DNA from: Flavobacteriales bacterium
GTDB taxonomy: Bacteria > Bacteroidota > Bacteroidia > Flavobacteriales_D > Sanyastnellaceae
Length of the DNA: 64,000 nt
Reading direction: 5' to 3'
NCBI GenBank assembly: GCA_027491075.1
Contig: JAIXWX010000022.1
Span: forward strand, 124,001 to 188,000
Shown: one piece after another, positions 1 to 8,047 of the stretch
How the letters are laid out: each line of letters opens with the position of its first letter
Numbering within the stretch: the stretch's first letter is position 1
Translations under genes and position numbers: made by a program
Notes under the pieces: model-generated
What the model was told of the DNA's origin: nothing
The model's database searches: none
The model's input: the letters and a program-made list of their open reading frames with translations, nothing else

Positions 1-380
1 AGAAAATAGAGGTCTCTAGCATAAATATTCTATCTGCATCATTGTTAGCGACGGGGTTTCCTTATGATGATTTTGGAAGAGAAGAGCCATATATGCATTT
101 GTTCAAAAAGTTAATGCGCTCCACAAGGGGTATGAGAAGATTAGGCAGTGCAGCATTGGATATGGCGTGGACAGCTTGTGGCAGATTCGAAGGATTCTAT
201 GAATACGGTCTTAATCCGTGGGATGTCGCTGCGGGTGTTGTCATCATAAAAGAAGCTGGCGGAAAAGCGACAGAATTTAACGGTGGAGATAATCCAGTTT
301 TTGGAGAGGACTTGAACTGTACCAATGGGCATATTCATGCAGAACTCGAAGAAGTAATTTCCCTATTCTTTTCTAAATAA
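1..380 (+). CDS. Inositol monophosphatase family protein (3' part only)
   Basis: The reading frame is already open at base 3, so the gene begins outside the window and only about 125 C-terminal residues are present. The fragment holds the second conserved motif of the inositol monophosphatase fold, a WDVAAG sequence (metal-binding Asp) inside GLNPWDVAAG, preceded by the family-typical LRSTRG-like and LGSAALD-like segments. Family members hydrolyse myo-inositol 1-phosphate or related sugar or nucleotide phosphates (for example 3'-phosphoadenosine phosphates), so the exact substrate cannot be read from this part. It converges on the TonB receptor gene, and a hairpin lies between them. Confidence 0.9.
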   Translation, partial: KIEVSSINILSASLLATGFPYDDFGREEPYMHLFKKLMRSTRGMRRLGSAALDMAWTACGRFEGFYEYGLNPWDVAAGVVIIKEAGGKATEFNGGDNPVFGEDLNCTNGHIHAELEEVISLFFSK

Positions 381-383
381 AAA

Positions 384-413
384 AAGCCATTCTACTTAAA
401 GAACGGCCCTTTT
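384..413. terminator. Bidirectional hairpin terminator between convergent genes
   Basis: An 8-bp stem (386-393 with 400-407, one G-T pair) has a 6-nt loop. An A-run lies on the left and CCCTTTT on the right, so it can stop transcription from both sides. It sits exactly between the two convergent stop codons. Confidence 0.6.
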
Positions 414-431
414 ACGAATTTTAGAAAATAG

Positions 432-3400
432 TTAGATTCTATAGGTGACATTGAAATTGAACAATCGTCCTGGACGGATCGTTTGCCAATCGTATTGTTG
501 ACCTTTGAACTCATAGTATTTCTTAATTTCTACATCAAGAATATTTCTGGCTTGAACTCCCACTGTAAAGTGTTTTCCAATGGTTTTCGAAGCAGTGAAG
601 TCTAACAAACCAACGGCCTGATCGTAGATATCGGGGGTTCCACCCTTTGTCACAAGGAAGAGCTTTGGACCTTGTAGGTTGTATGCTAGATTTAGATTTA
701 ACCCATTCGCTCTTACATAAGAAATATAGGCATTAACGATATAAGGAGCTTGGCCAAATAAAGGACGATATTCTTTGTGCGAAGGGTTAGTTGCTCTGAT
801 TTGTGCCAATTCATCATCCACAATAGTTGTGCGAGAAACGATGTAAGAAAAATTCACCCCAACACTCAGCGGTGCCGGATTGCCCTCACGACCACGGATA
901 ATGGCTTTTTTACCTTCTAATTCAAAACCATATACTACAGAACGAGATACATTCTCCCAAGTCAACTCAATGTTTGCTGCATTTGGATTGGTTACCAACT
1001 CAATTGGGTTGGTGAAGTCTTTATAGAATACACCTACGGAGTATATTTCTCCAGGATTTGGGAAGTGTTCAAATCGAACATCGATGTTATCCACACTCAC
1101 CATATCCAGTTCTGGATTTCCAGTCAATTGAGTTTGTGTTTCAAAATCGAATGTTGAAAATGGTGCTTTTTCGAGGAAGCTAGGTCTTGCGAGCGTTTTA
1201 TTATATCCAAAGCGCAGATTTGTAATTTTTCTATCAGACTCACTGAGCTGCCAGTTTACGTTCACAGATGGAAGGACATTCAATTCATCCAGCTTGCCGA
1301 TAAACTCTTTTCTCAATTCTTCATTCAAAAGAGGATCTTCCAACTTTCGGCTTTCAAGTAACATGTCTGTTTTTTCCAGACGTGTACCAGCAACGATTCT
1401 GACATTTTTTAGAACATTAAAATCTGCCATTAAGTAAGTACTGATCACCTGTTGATTTGCGGTATATGAATTTTGAAGTTCTGTATCTTCTCTAACGTAT
1501 AGATAAGGACTATTCGAACCAGGATTTACTGTGAAATTAGAAGGATTGAAATAATTCACTGGATTTCCGTCGTAAGTAATACCATCTGCAATAAAGCTGT
1601 AACGTTGTTCATTCAAAACTCTGGTAGCAAAAGTTCTTCCCGCGCCAAACATGAACTTTGTATCACCTCCAATCAGATTATCCATTGGTAATTCTACATC
1701 TACGTGGGTATCTAACATAGATTCATCCATTTGACGGAAGTAACGTGTTGGAGAAGGATACAAGTTATCTAAAACAGCATATTGTAATTGACCTGCTTCC
1801 GTCTGTTCAATTGTGAAACCTGGGAAATATTCCTCTAGGTTTTCGCCGTCAGCAATGTAAGCAAGAGCTTGAGCGGTAACATCGTTTCCATTGGCGTCCA
1901 AGTAAAGCGTTTGTGCAGGCATTTCTTCATAGCTATTGAAAAACACCCTTAAATCAGGTGTGTCCTGCTTGCCCCGAGTATAAGATCCAATCCACGAAAC
2001 GCGCATGTTATTTACATTTTTGAAGAAATGTTCCCCTTTTAACTGTGCTACATTGATGGTACGTTCATTATAGTTAATAGTGCGCTGTTCTTGAAATAAT
2101 CCGACTTGGTCAGACGGGTTGATACCATCTTGGTATCGAGAAGAATTTTGTCCAACTTGGGTTCTCATTAACACGAGACCAAGCTTGTTTTTTTCATTCA
2201 ATTTGATGGAGAAATTACCAAGTCCACTGAGCAGATTGGTTTCGTCACCTCGAGCGTCAGTAAAGAGCTGATCTGTGTTCAAGGCATTCACCTCGTTCAT
2301 GTTTCCAGTCAGTTTATAACGACCAGTTACCCCATTTTCATAAAACTCCATTCGTTGCGACTGGGTAATTCCGATGTTGTAGCCAAACACCTTGTTGAAT
2401 ATTTTTCCTTGATTTCCAAAAGAGAGGTTGTTACTAATATTGAGAGGAGCTCTTCTGCGAACAGGGTTCCATGTATTTCCGAATGACTTTCCCATTTCGC
2501 TCAGCTCCTTATTTCCTTCAAGTCTTGCTTGTTGAAGAAGTGCGTTAATTTGGGAAATACTCGTAATGCCGTCGTTAGGGTTTGAGTTGATAATTTGTTG
2601 AATAGGCTTTTGACCTTGACCCGTTCCGATATCAGAAGGATCGTCAATACCTTGAGCAGCGAGATCCGCTTGTAATCCACCAAATACCATTGCATCATAG
2701 AAGTTGCTGAAGTTGATTTGAGGAACTCTTTCAGAATTCGTAACAATAGCTGCAACATCTCTAAATCCATTGTCAAATCCCAACCAATCCGTTTCACTTC
2801 TTTCAGAATTTAAGAAATCATTATTCAAGTTCACATTTGGGTTAAAACCCAAACCCAGAGAATAAGTGAGATTGAATTTTTCTGGGAAATCTTTGGTTCT
2901 TACATCAATCAATCCTCCTGTAAAACTTCCAGGTAGATTAGGTGAAAATGTTTTACTAATCATAAGATTGTCCAAGGCGTTGGTTGGAAATACATCCATT
3001 TGAATGGAGTTCTTTCTAGCATCCAAACTTGGTACTTGAGCACCGTTAAGTAGAACCTGGGAATACCTATCAGAAAGACCACGCACAAAAACAAAGTTTC
3101 CTACTAGAGAAACTCCGACCACTCTCTTTATGGCTCCGCTAGCATCACTATCACCGAGCTTTCTCATTTGTTCATTTGTAGTTCCATCTAATACAGTAGC
3201 CGATTTTGATTGCATTGCCGTGAGATAGCTCATATTATTCGTAACCGCCTTCGCTGTAATTTCCACTCCACCTAGATTATATCCTTCTGGTGTAAGGATA
3301 TGATTGAACACCGTCACTTCACCTTCCTTGATGAGAATTTCAAGTGTATCTGTTCGATATGAAGTAAAACGAAATACGAATTTTTGATTACCTGGCGAAA

Positions 3401-3587
3401 GATTCTCCAAGGAATAATTACCATCTAGATCAGAAGCAGCACCTTTTAATGGATTTGACTCTAAAGTAACAAGAACACCTACTAAAAGTTCACCGGTTTC
3501 CAGATCTGCGATCGACCCTCTCAGTGCAGATTGTGCATTGATTATGAAAGTACTAAGGACGAAAGCAAGAATAATTAAATAGCGCAT
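432..3587 (-). CDS. TonB-dependent outer-membrane receptor with CarboxypepD_reg-like N-terminus
   Basis: This 1051-residue protein has a Sec signal peptide (about 1-18, ending INAQS), a carboxypeptidase-regulatory-like beta-sandwich (about 22-105, with the usual DLDGNYSL turn), a plug domain (about 115-245) with an FVRGLSDRYSQVLLNG segment, and a long beta-barrel ending in a short aromatic-basic C-terminus (FNVTYRI). Such receptors use the TonB-ExbBD proton-motive system to import bulky substrates across the outer membrane. No SusD homologue is adjacent, so it is not a classical SusCD pair. The gene directly upstream on the same strand encodes a T9SS-secreted beta-helix protein, a plausible extracellular partner. 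A terminator lies between them, so they need not be one transcript. The substrate is unknown. Confidence 0.9.
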   Translation of the reverse strand: MRYLIILAFVLSTFIINAQSALRGSIADLETGELLVGVLVTLESNPLKGAASDLDGNYSLENLSPGNQKFVFRFTSYRTDTLEILIKEGEVTVFNHILTPEGYNLGGVEITAKAVTNNMSYLTAMQSKSATVLDGTTNEQMRKLGDSDASGAIKRVVGVSLVGNFVFVRGLSDRYSQVLLNGAQVPSLDARKNSIQMDVFPTNALDNLMISKTFSPNLPGSFTGGLIDVRTKDFPEKFNLTYSLGLGFNPNVNLNNDFLNSERSETDWLGFDNGFRDVAAIVTNSERVPQINFSNFYDAMVFGGLQADLAAQGIDDPSDIGTGQGQKPIQQIINSNPNDGITSISQINALLQQARLEGNKELSEMGKSFGNTWNPVRRRAPLNISNNLSFGNQGKIFNKVFGYNIGITQSQRMEFYENGVTGRYKLTGNMNEVNALNTDQLFTDARGDETNLLSGLGNFSIKLNEKNKLGLVLMRTQVGQNSSRYQDGINPSDQVGLFQEQRTINYNERTINVAQLKGEHFFKNVNNMRVSWIGSYTRGKQDTPDLRVFFNSYEEMPAQTLYLDANGNDVTAQALAYIADGENLEEYFPGFTIEQTEAGQLQYAVLDNLYPSPTRYFRQMDESMLDTHVDVELPMDNLIGGDTKFMFGAGRTFATRVLNEQRYSFIADGITYDGNPVNYFNPSNFTVNPGSNSPYLYVREDTELQNSYTANQQVISTYLMADFNVLKNVRIVAGTRLEKTDMLLESRKLEDPLLNEELRKEFIGKLDELNVLPSVNVNWQLSESDRKITNLRFGYNKTLARPSFLEKAPFSTFDFETQTQLTGNPELDMVSVDNIDVRFEHFPNPGEIYSVGVFYKDFTNPIELVTNPNAANIELTWENVSRSVVYGFELEGKKAIIRGREGNPAPLSVGVNFSYIVSRTTIVDDELAQIRATNPSHKEYRPLFGQAPYIVNAYISYVRANGLNLNLAYNLQGPKLFLVTKGGTPDIYDQAVGLLDFTASKTIGKHFTVGVQARNILDVEIKKYYEFKGQQYDWQTIRPGRLFNFNVTYRI

Positions 3588-3666
3588 TATACTGGTATTA
3601 AATTGTTTGCGATTTCGCTCCTTAATGTTAGCTTAGTGTTAATTCAAGTTTATTTTAAGGTGGTGT

Positions 3667-3701
3667 TAAAAAAGACAAAGCCCCGACCTAAGGCCAGGGC
3701 T
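3667..3701 (-). terminator. Rho-independent terminator after the duplicated T9SS protein gene
   Basis: On the minus strand a 10-bp stem with two G-T pairs (arms 3692-3701 and 3679-3688) closes a 3-nt loop and is followed by TTTGTCTTTTTT. It lies just after the stop codon of the upstream gene and before the receptor start. Confidence 0.75.
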
Positions 3702-3723
3702 CCTATCTCTATACAAGTTTAGC

Positions 3724-6700
3724 TTATTTCTTCACGATGAATTTTCCGAAAGAAACTTCTTCTCCGTTGATTACTCTCACGGTGTAGAAGCCGTTGGTCA
3801 ATTCTTCAATATTGAATAATTGCTGTGATCCTTTTGCAGCGCTGATACCATCCGTTTGCATCACGATTGCACCGGTCACGGAGTACACTTCCATTCGTGC
3901 ATTGTTAAGATCGCTGTTTGCTTCAAACGTAATAACATTTGTAGCAGGATTTGGGAATAGATTCATTCCAGAGAAAGAACTTTCCAATTCGCTGACGCCT
4001 ACTGTAACACATCCAATGTGACCGTTGGCGCTCAAGTAGCTCCAATTGTCTAGCCAAGTAGAGGCATTGCATGCTTCAGGAGCGAATGCGCCCTTATAGT
4101 TGACAACATCAAACCACGAATCATTAATAACAGAATTGTTATTAGATGTGGAAGAAGGAGTCACTTCAATTAATGGAGTGCCGCTTGTAAATGAATACGC
4201 AACACCAGTAACACCCGCGGAGTTGTTGTTTCCAGCAAAAGTTGCTTGGAAAGCAGCCGCGGAAGCAGCCAAAGCAGCTGTTGAGTCTGCTATAGAGGGC
4301 CAACCTGTTCCCATGGTAATGCGGAACAAATCTGAAGCGGAAGGATTAGCGTTTACGACGTTATCGAAAACGTTACCTGCAAGTCTTAACTCCCCTGCCT
4401 CAAATCGAGCATACGTATCTTCACCAGAGGATAGATTTTCGATATCCACACCTCTTCCCCAATTGTAGAATATAGAGTTGTGATATTGACCTCCTGCGTT
4501 ATCTCTGAAAGTCAAAGCTCTATTCGCAGCAGAAATACCCTGGCCCATGTATGTAGCATTCGCAATTACAGGCGTAGCATAAGGAGCACCATCTTCTGGT
4601 TCTGTTCCGCCATCATGCTCGCCACCACGGTCGCCTGTTTCGGCTGGAGAGTTCGCATCTTGAATAGTAAACCAGTACTGACCTTTACCTCTCCATCCTT
4701 CATCGTAGTCGAAAGAGTCATCGCCACTATAAGCAACCACTGCGTGCTTGACACCTACCGTTCCTCCGAAGAATTCAATTCCATCGTCGGCATTAGAAAC
4801 CACTTCTACGTAATCGACTACAGTTGCGCTACCTACGCCACCAAGAGTAAGACCGTTGATTTCATTTCCAGCTCCAATATCAGTTCCGCCGTGACGGATA
4901 GAAATATATTTCAAGATACCGCTATTATCGTTATCGTTTGTTCCTCCATATATTCCACGTGGTTCTGTTTCTGGAATACCTTCGATTTGAGTTTCACCTG
5001 GAGTTGAATTGAGTTGGCCGTTTCCAAGAACGATAACGCCTCCCCACTGTCCATTGGTGGTGTAAGGAATAGAACCGTCCAACGGATCACCTTCAAACGT
5101 GAAGATGATAGGATTTTCAGAATTTCCTTCTGCGAAAATCTTTCCTCCGCGCGCAACAATAAGAGCAGAAGCATCTGCTCCAGTTCCCGACATACCCTTG
5201 ATAACAGTTCCTGGCTCAATCACCAAACACTGTCCGCTATTCACGAATACAAAACCATCAAGAACATAGGTGTTACAAGCTCTCCAAGTGGTGTTTCCTA
5301 CGCCGCTTCCATTGTCAGAAACAACAATTGTTTCGCCGCAGGGCAAATCTTCAGCTTCAAGGAAACCAAAATTGAAAAGTGCTGACCAGCCATTCAACCA
5401 ATTTTCCTCAATCGGATTAAACGCTCCTTTATATGTTACGGATGAAAACCAGCTATCAGATGCAGGAGAAGCACCAGAATAATTGAAAGAGGGAACTGGA
5501 TTTAAAAAACCATTTTCACCTCGAATTCCAGTTTCCGCTGCCATGTTATTATTAGCTGCAAAAGAAGCTTGGAAGGCTGCTGCAGCAGCGCTAAGAGCGG
5601 CAGTTGAATCCGCAGGAGAGGACCAACCGGTTCCCATAGTTATTGTAAATAGTTGAGAGGCACTTGCAGATTGACCCGCACACAAATCACCATCAACTCG
5701 TACATCTTGAAACACGTTGCCAGAGAAGACTAACTGTCCGTCCACGAAACGCTGATAAGAATCTTGACCAGAGGATAGATTCTCAATGTCAACACCTCTT
5801 CCCCAATTAGCGAAGATCGAGTTGTAATACTTACCACCGGCATTGTCGCGCATGGTGATAGCTCTGTTGTTTGCTGCAATTCCTTGACCTAGATACGTAG
5901 CATTATAAATAGTTGGAATGGCATATGGTGTACCGTCTTCAGGTTCCGTTCCGCCATCGTGCTCTCCTCCTCTGTCGCCAGTTTCAGCTGGTGTTGAAGG
6001 ATCTTGAACGGTAAACCAGAACTGACCATTTCCTCTCCATCCCTCGTCGTAGTCAAATGAGTCATCGCCACAGAATGCAACCGAAGCCCATTTAACGCTC
6101 ACCGTACCTCCGAAGAATTCAATTCCATCATCGGCATTGCTGAAAACCTCAACATGTTCTACAACGGTGTTGCTACCAACACCGCCGAAAGTAATTCCGT
6201 TGATTTCATTTCCTGCTCCGATATCTGTTCCTCCGTGTCTAACAGATACATAACGAATTACTCCAGAATCGTCGTTATCGTTGGTTCCGCCATATATTCC
6301 ACGTGGTTCTGTTTCTGGAATACCTTCAATTTGTGTTTCTCCAGGTGTAGAATTGAGAGTGGCAGACCCCAAAATGATAAGACCTCCCCACTGTCCATTT
6401 GTAGAATATGGAGTCGATCCATCCAAAGGATCTCCTTCAAAAGTTAAAATGATTGGTTGTTGGGCCGTTCCGTTTGCGATAATTCTACCGCCTCTAGCCA
6501 CCACCAGTGCAGATGCATCCGCGCCAGTGCCGGGCATCCCTTTGATAATGGTGCCGGCTTCGATAGTTAATGTTTGACCTGAATTAACGAAAACAAAACC
6601 GTCCAAAATGTAAACGTTATTGTTTGTCCAGGTGATAGTACCGGTTCCGCTTCCGTTGTCAGTAATGACAATATCAGCAGCGATACCTAGTGTACTGAAG

Positions 6701-6744
6701 GCCATTGCGAGAGCAGCAAGACCAGTACGTAATAGTTTCTTCAT
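3724..6744 (-). CDS. T9SS-secreted protein made of two near-identical beta-helix-like halves
   Basis: This 1006-residue secreted protein has a signal peptide (about 1-22, ending LGIAA) and a type A T9SS sorting domain (about 926-1006, with the FPNPA motif and a KFIVKK end). Between them are two copies of one module of about 435 residues (about 24-463 and 471-905). Both copies hold the segments ILDGFVFVNSGQ/VLDGFVFVNSGQ, GGEHDGGTEPEDG, DDSFDYDEGWRG and GRGVDIENLSSG. The short repeated turns (GTIIKGM, NATYLGQG, NADDGIEFFGG) suggest a right-handed parallel beta-helix. The Asp/Gly-rich loops could bind Ca2+ (inference). I recognise no catalytic motif. It lies upstream of the TonB receptor and may capture or present that receptor's ligand. 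The long plus-strand frames opposite it are shadows of its biased codon use. Confidence 0.85.
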   Translation of the reverse strand: MKKLLRTGLAALAMAFSTLGIAADIVITDNGSGTGTITWTNNNVYILDGFVFVNSGQTLTIEAGTIIKGMPGTGADASALVVARGGRIIANGTAQQPIILTFEGDPLDGSTPYSTNGQWGGLIILGSATLNSTPGETQIEGIPETEPRGIYGGTNDNDDSGVIRYVSVRHGGTDIGAGNEINGITFGGVGSNTVVEHVEVFSNADDGIEFFGGTVSVKWASVAFCGDDSFDYDEGWRGNGQFWFTVQDPSTPAETGDRGGEHDGGTEPEDGTPYAIPTIYNATYLGQGIAANNRAITMRDNAGGKYYNSIFANWGRGVDIENLSSGQDSYQRFVDGQLVFSGNVFQDVRVDGDLCAGQSASASQLFTITMGTGWSSPADSTAALSAAAAAFQASFAANNNMAAETGIRGENGFLNPVPSFNYSGASPASDSWFSSVTYKGAFNPIEENWLNGWSALFNFGFLEAEDLPCGETIVVSDNGSGVGNTTWRACNTYVLDGFVFVNSGQCLVIEPGTVIKGMSGTGADASALIVARGGKIFAEGNSENPIIFTFEGDPLDGSIPYTTNGQWGGVIVLGNGQLNSTPGETQIEGIPETEPRGIYGGTNDNDNSGILKYISIRHGGTDIGAGNEINGLTLGGVGSATVVDYVEVVSNADDGIEFFGGTVGVKHAVVAYSGDDSFDYDEGWRGKGQYWFTIQDANSPAETGDRGGEHDGGTEPEDGAPYATPVIANATYMGQGISAANRALTFRDNAGGQYHNSIFYNWGRGVDIENLSSGEDTYARFEAGELRLAGNVFDNVVNANPSASDLFRITMGTGWPSIADSTAALAASAAAFQATFAGNNNSAGVTGVAYSFTSGTPLIEVTPSSTSNNNSVINDSWFDVVNYKGAFAPEACNASTWLDNWSYLSANGHIGCVTVGVSELESSFSGMNLFPNPATNVITFEANSDLNNARMEVYSVTGAIVMQTDGISAAKGSQQLFNIEELTNGFYTVRVINGEEVSFGKFIVKK
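4030..6675 (-). repeat. Large in-frame tandem duplication inside the T9SS protein gene
   Basis: Approximate copies lie at 5355-6675 (N-terminal module) and 4030-5334 (C-terminal module). Stretches around 4920-5000 and 6270-6350 are nearly identical in DNA as well as in protein. This shows either a recent duplication or ongoing gene conversion. Confidence 0.85.
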
Positions 6745-6844
6745 TGCGATTATTATTATTGGTTAATTATAACGCAGCGAAGAAAAAGTGGAAATGAAAG
6801 GAAATGATTAGCGAATCGTTATGCTATCATTAGAATCACTTTAA

Positions 6845-7147
6845 CTATACGTTAAGTGAATCTGCCAACTCCAAGAAATGTCTTTTGAATTTTTCGAAAT
6901 TCTCTTTATCTAAAGAATACTTAGCTTTATTGCCGAATATTCTTCCGTTGATGAGTCCCGCCCTTTTTAACTCCCTTAAGTGTTGAATGACCGTAGCTTT
7001 TGATAATGGCGGTACATCTACGATTTCTCCTTCCACTTCAGCACCAGCTTTGGCAATAGCCTTCAATACCGCGATTCTTGCGGGGTGTCCTATGGACCTT
7101 GTGAATTGAGCCAATTCTTGCTCGTGTGTACCGAAAGTGTCAGTCAA
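6845..7147 (-). CDS. ArsR-family winged-helix transcriptional regulator
   Basis: This small DNA-binding protein of about 100 residues carries the ArsR/SmtB winged-helix signature: an SIGHPARIAVLKAI segment, then a recognition helix in PPLSKATVIQHLRELKRAGLI and a wing ending GNKAKYSL. I see no CxC metal site of the ArsR alpha-3 type, so a metal ligand is not implied. No ATG start exists in frame. The frame stays open to a TTG at 7186, but that would leave 12 bases to the divergent gene, so I prefer the TTG at 7147, which gives the usual short N-terminus. It is divergent from the DUF2752 gene and might control it, or act elsewhere. Confidence 0.8.
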   Translation of the reverse strand: MTDTFGTHEQELAQFTRSIGHPARIAVLKAIAKAGAEVEGEIVDVPPLSKATVIQHLRELKRAGLINGRIFGNKAKYSLDKENFEKFKRHFLELADSLNV

Positions 7148-7198
7148 GGAATTAAATTTACAACGGCTGCAAATCAAAGCACACAATGTATTTTCGAT

Positions 7199-7564
7199 AT
7201 GAAGTATTTGTTAAGTTTAAAAAATAATATGGTATTTGCAGCGCTAGTTAGCGTTTACAGCGGGATGTTGTATTGGTTGGAAACACATCTTATATCATGT
7301 CCAATAAAATCAACAACAGGTATTGATTGTCCTGGATGTGGTATGCAGCGTGCATTTATTTGTCTTTTAAAAGGGGATATCAAGCAGAGTTTCATTGCAC
7401 ATCCCTCAGTTATTCCAATGTTGGTAATGTTCCTTTTCTTGATTGTTCATCTTCGATTAAAATTTAGAAAAGGTGGATATGTGATTGTCGGTTTATTTAG
7501 TTTATCGACCGTTCTTATGATCATCAACTACATTCGTAAGATTTTAGATGGAAATTTGATATAA
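7199..7564 (+). CDS. DUF2752 family membrane protein
   Basis: This 121-residue protein has about three membrane segments and the DUF2752 hallmark CPGCGMQRAF, preceded by another Cys (ISCPIKS). The biochemical role of the family is not known, and the Cys-rich motif suggests a metal or redox site (inference). The frame is open upstream to 7085, inside the divergent ArsR gene. I start at the ATG at 7199 because it gives a normal N-terminus (MKYLLSLKN) before the first membrane helix. It is followed after 30 bases by the CCC-motif protein, a pair often found together in Bacteroidota. Confidence 0.85.
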   Translation: MKYLLSLKNNMVFAALVSVYSGMLYWLETHLISCPIKSTTGIDCPGCGMQRAFICLLKGDIKQSFIAHPSVIPMLVMFLFLIVHLRLKFRKGGYVIVGLFSLSTVLMIINYIRKILDGNLI

Positions 7565-7594
7565 ATAAGTATTTTTCGCCAAAATCAATTTTCT

Positions 7595-7948
7595 ATGAAC
7601 GCTCTCGACAATCAAATGAAGCAGAAACTGCCCAATTCAACGCTAGTTCTCGTATTGGGAATTTTATCTATTCCGACCTGTTGTATTTATTTCGGTTTAC
7701 CCTCCTTGGCTCTAGCGATCATCGCACTTGTTTTTTATGGTAAGGACATGAATCTTTATCAAGCCAATAGAGAAAGCTATACAGAGTCATCCGTTTCAAA
7801 TTTGAAAGGAGGAAGAATATGCGCCATTATTGGTTTGGTTCTCAGCGCTGTAATCTTATTACTCTCTCTTTTTGCGCTATCTATGTTTGGATGGGAAGCT
7901 TTAAACGATCCAGAAGAAATGAAGAGAATATTGGAACAATACCAATAA
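7595..7948 (+). CDS. CCC-motif membrane protein
   Basis: This 117-residue protein has two hydrophobic blocks (about 15-47 and 72-97). The first contains ILSIPTCCIYFGLPSLALAI, a short version of the Cys-rich stretch that names the CCC-motif family; here I see CC followed by I. The loop between the blocks is polar, and the tail is acidic and probably cytoplasmic. Its function is unknown. It lies 30 bases after the DUF2752 gene and ends at a strong terminator, so the two form a small operon. Confidence 0.75.
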   Translation: MNALDNQMKQKLPNSTLVLVLGILSIPTCCIYFGLPSLALAIIALVFYGKDMNLYQANRESYTESSVSNLKGGRICAIIGLVLSAVILLLSLFALSMFGWEALNDPEEMKRILEQYQ

Positions 7949-7964
7949 GAATTATTGCATTTCC

Positions 7965-8002
7965 AAGCCCGTTCGAAAACAGAACGGGCTTTTCTTTTTT
8001 TT
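7965..8002 (+). terminator. Rho-independent terminator after the DUF2752/CCC operon
   Basis: A perfect 10-bp stem (7965-7974 with 7982-7991) has a 7-nt loop and is followed by a T-rich run broken by a single C. Confidence 0.9.
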
Positions 8003-8017
8003 AGAACTATATAGAAG

Positions 8018-8025
8018 TAATTTTG
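8018..8025 (+). promoter_or_regulatory. Bacteroidota -7 promoter box for icmF
   Basis: TAATTTTG fits the TAnnTTTG -7 consensus and lies 22 bases before the icmF ATG, just after a terminator. I see no convincing -33 TTG, because the spacer region is the T-run of the terminator. Confidence 0.55.
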
Positions 8026-8047
8026 ACCATTGATTCAATAAACAATC

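Noticed and set aside
3794-5482. Several plus-strand open frames opposite the duplicated T9SS gene
   Set aside because: They repeat in both duplicated halves, show low-complexity composition, and mirror the codon bias of the minus-strand gene.
7085-7198. N-terminal extension of the DUF2752 gene
   Set aside because: It would overlap the ArsR gene, and the shorter ATG start gives a normal membrane-protein N-terminus.
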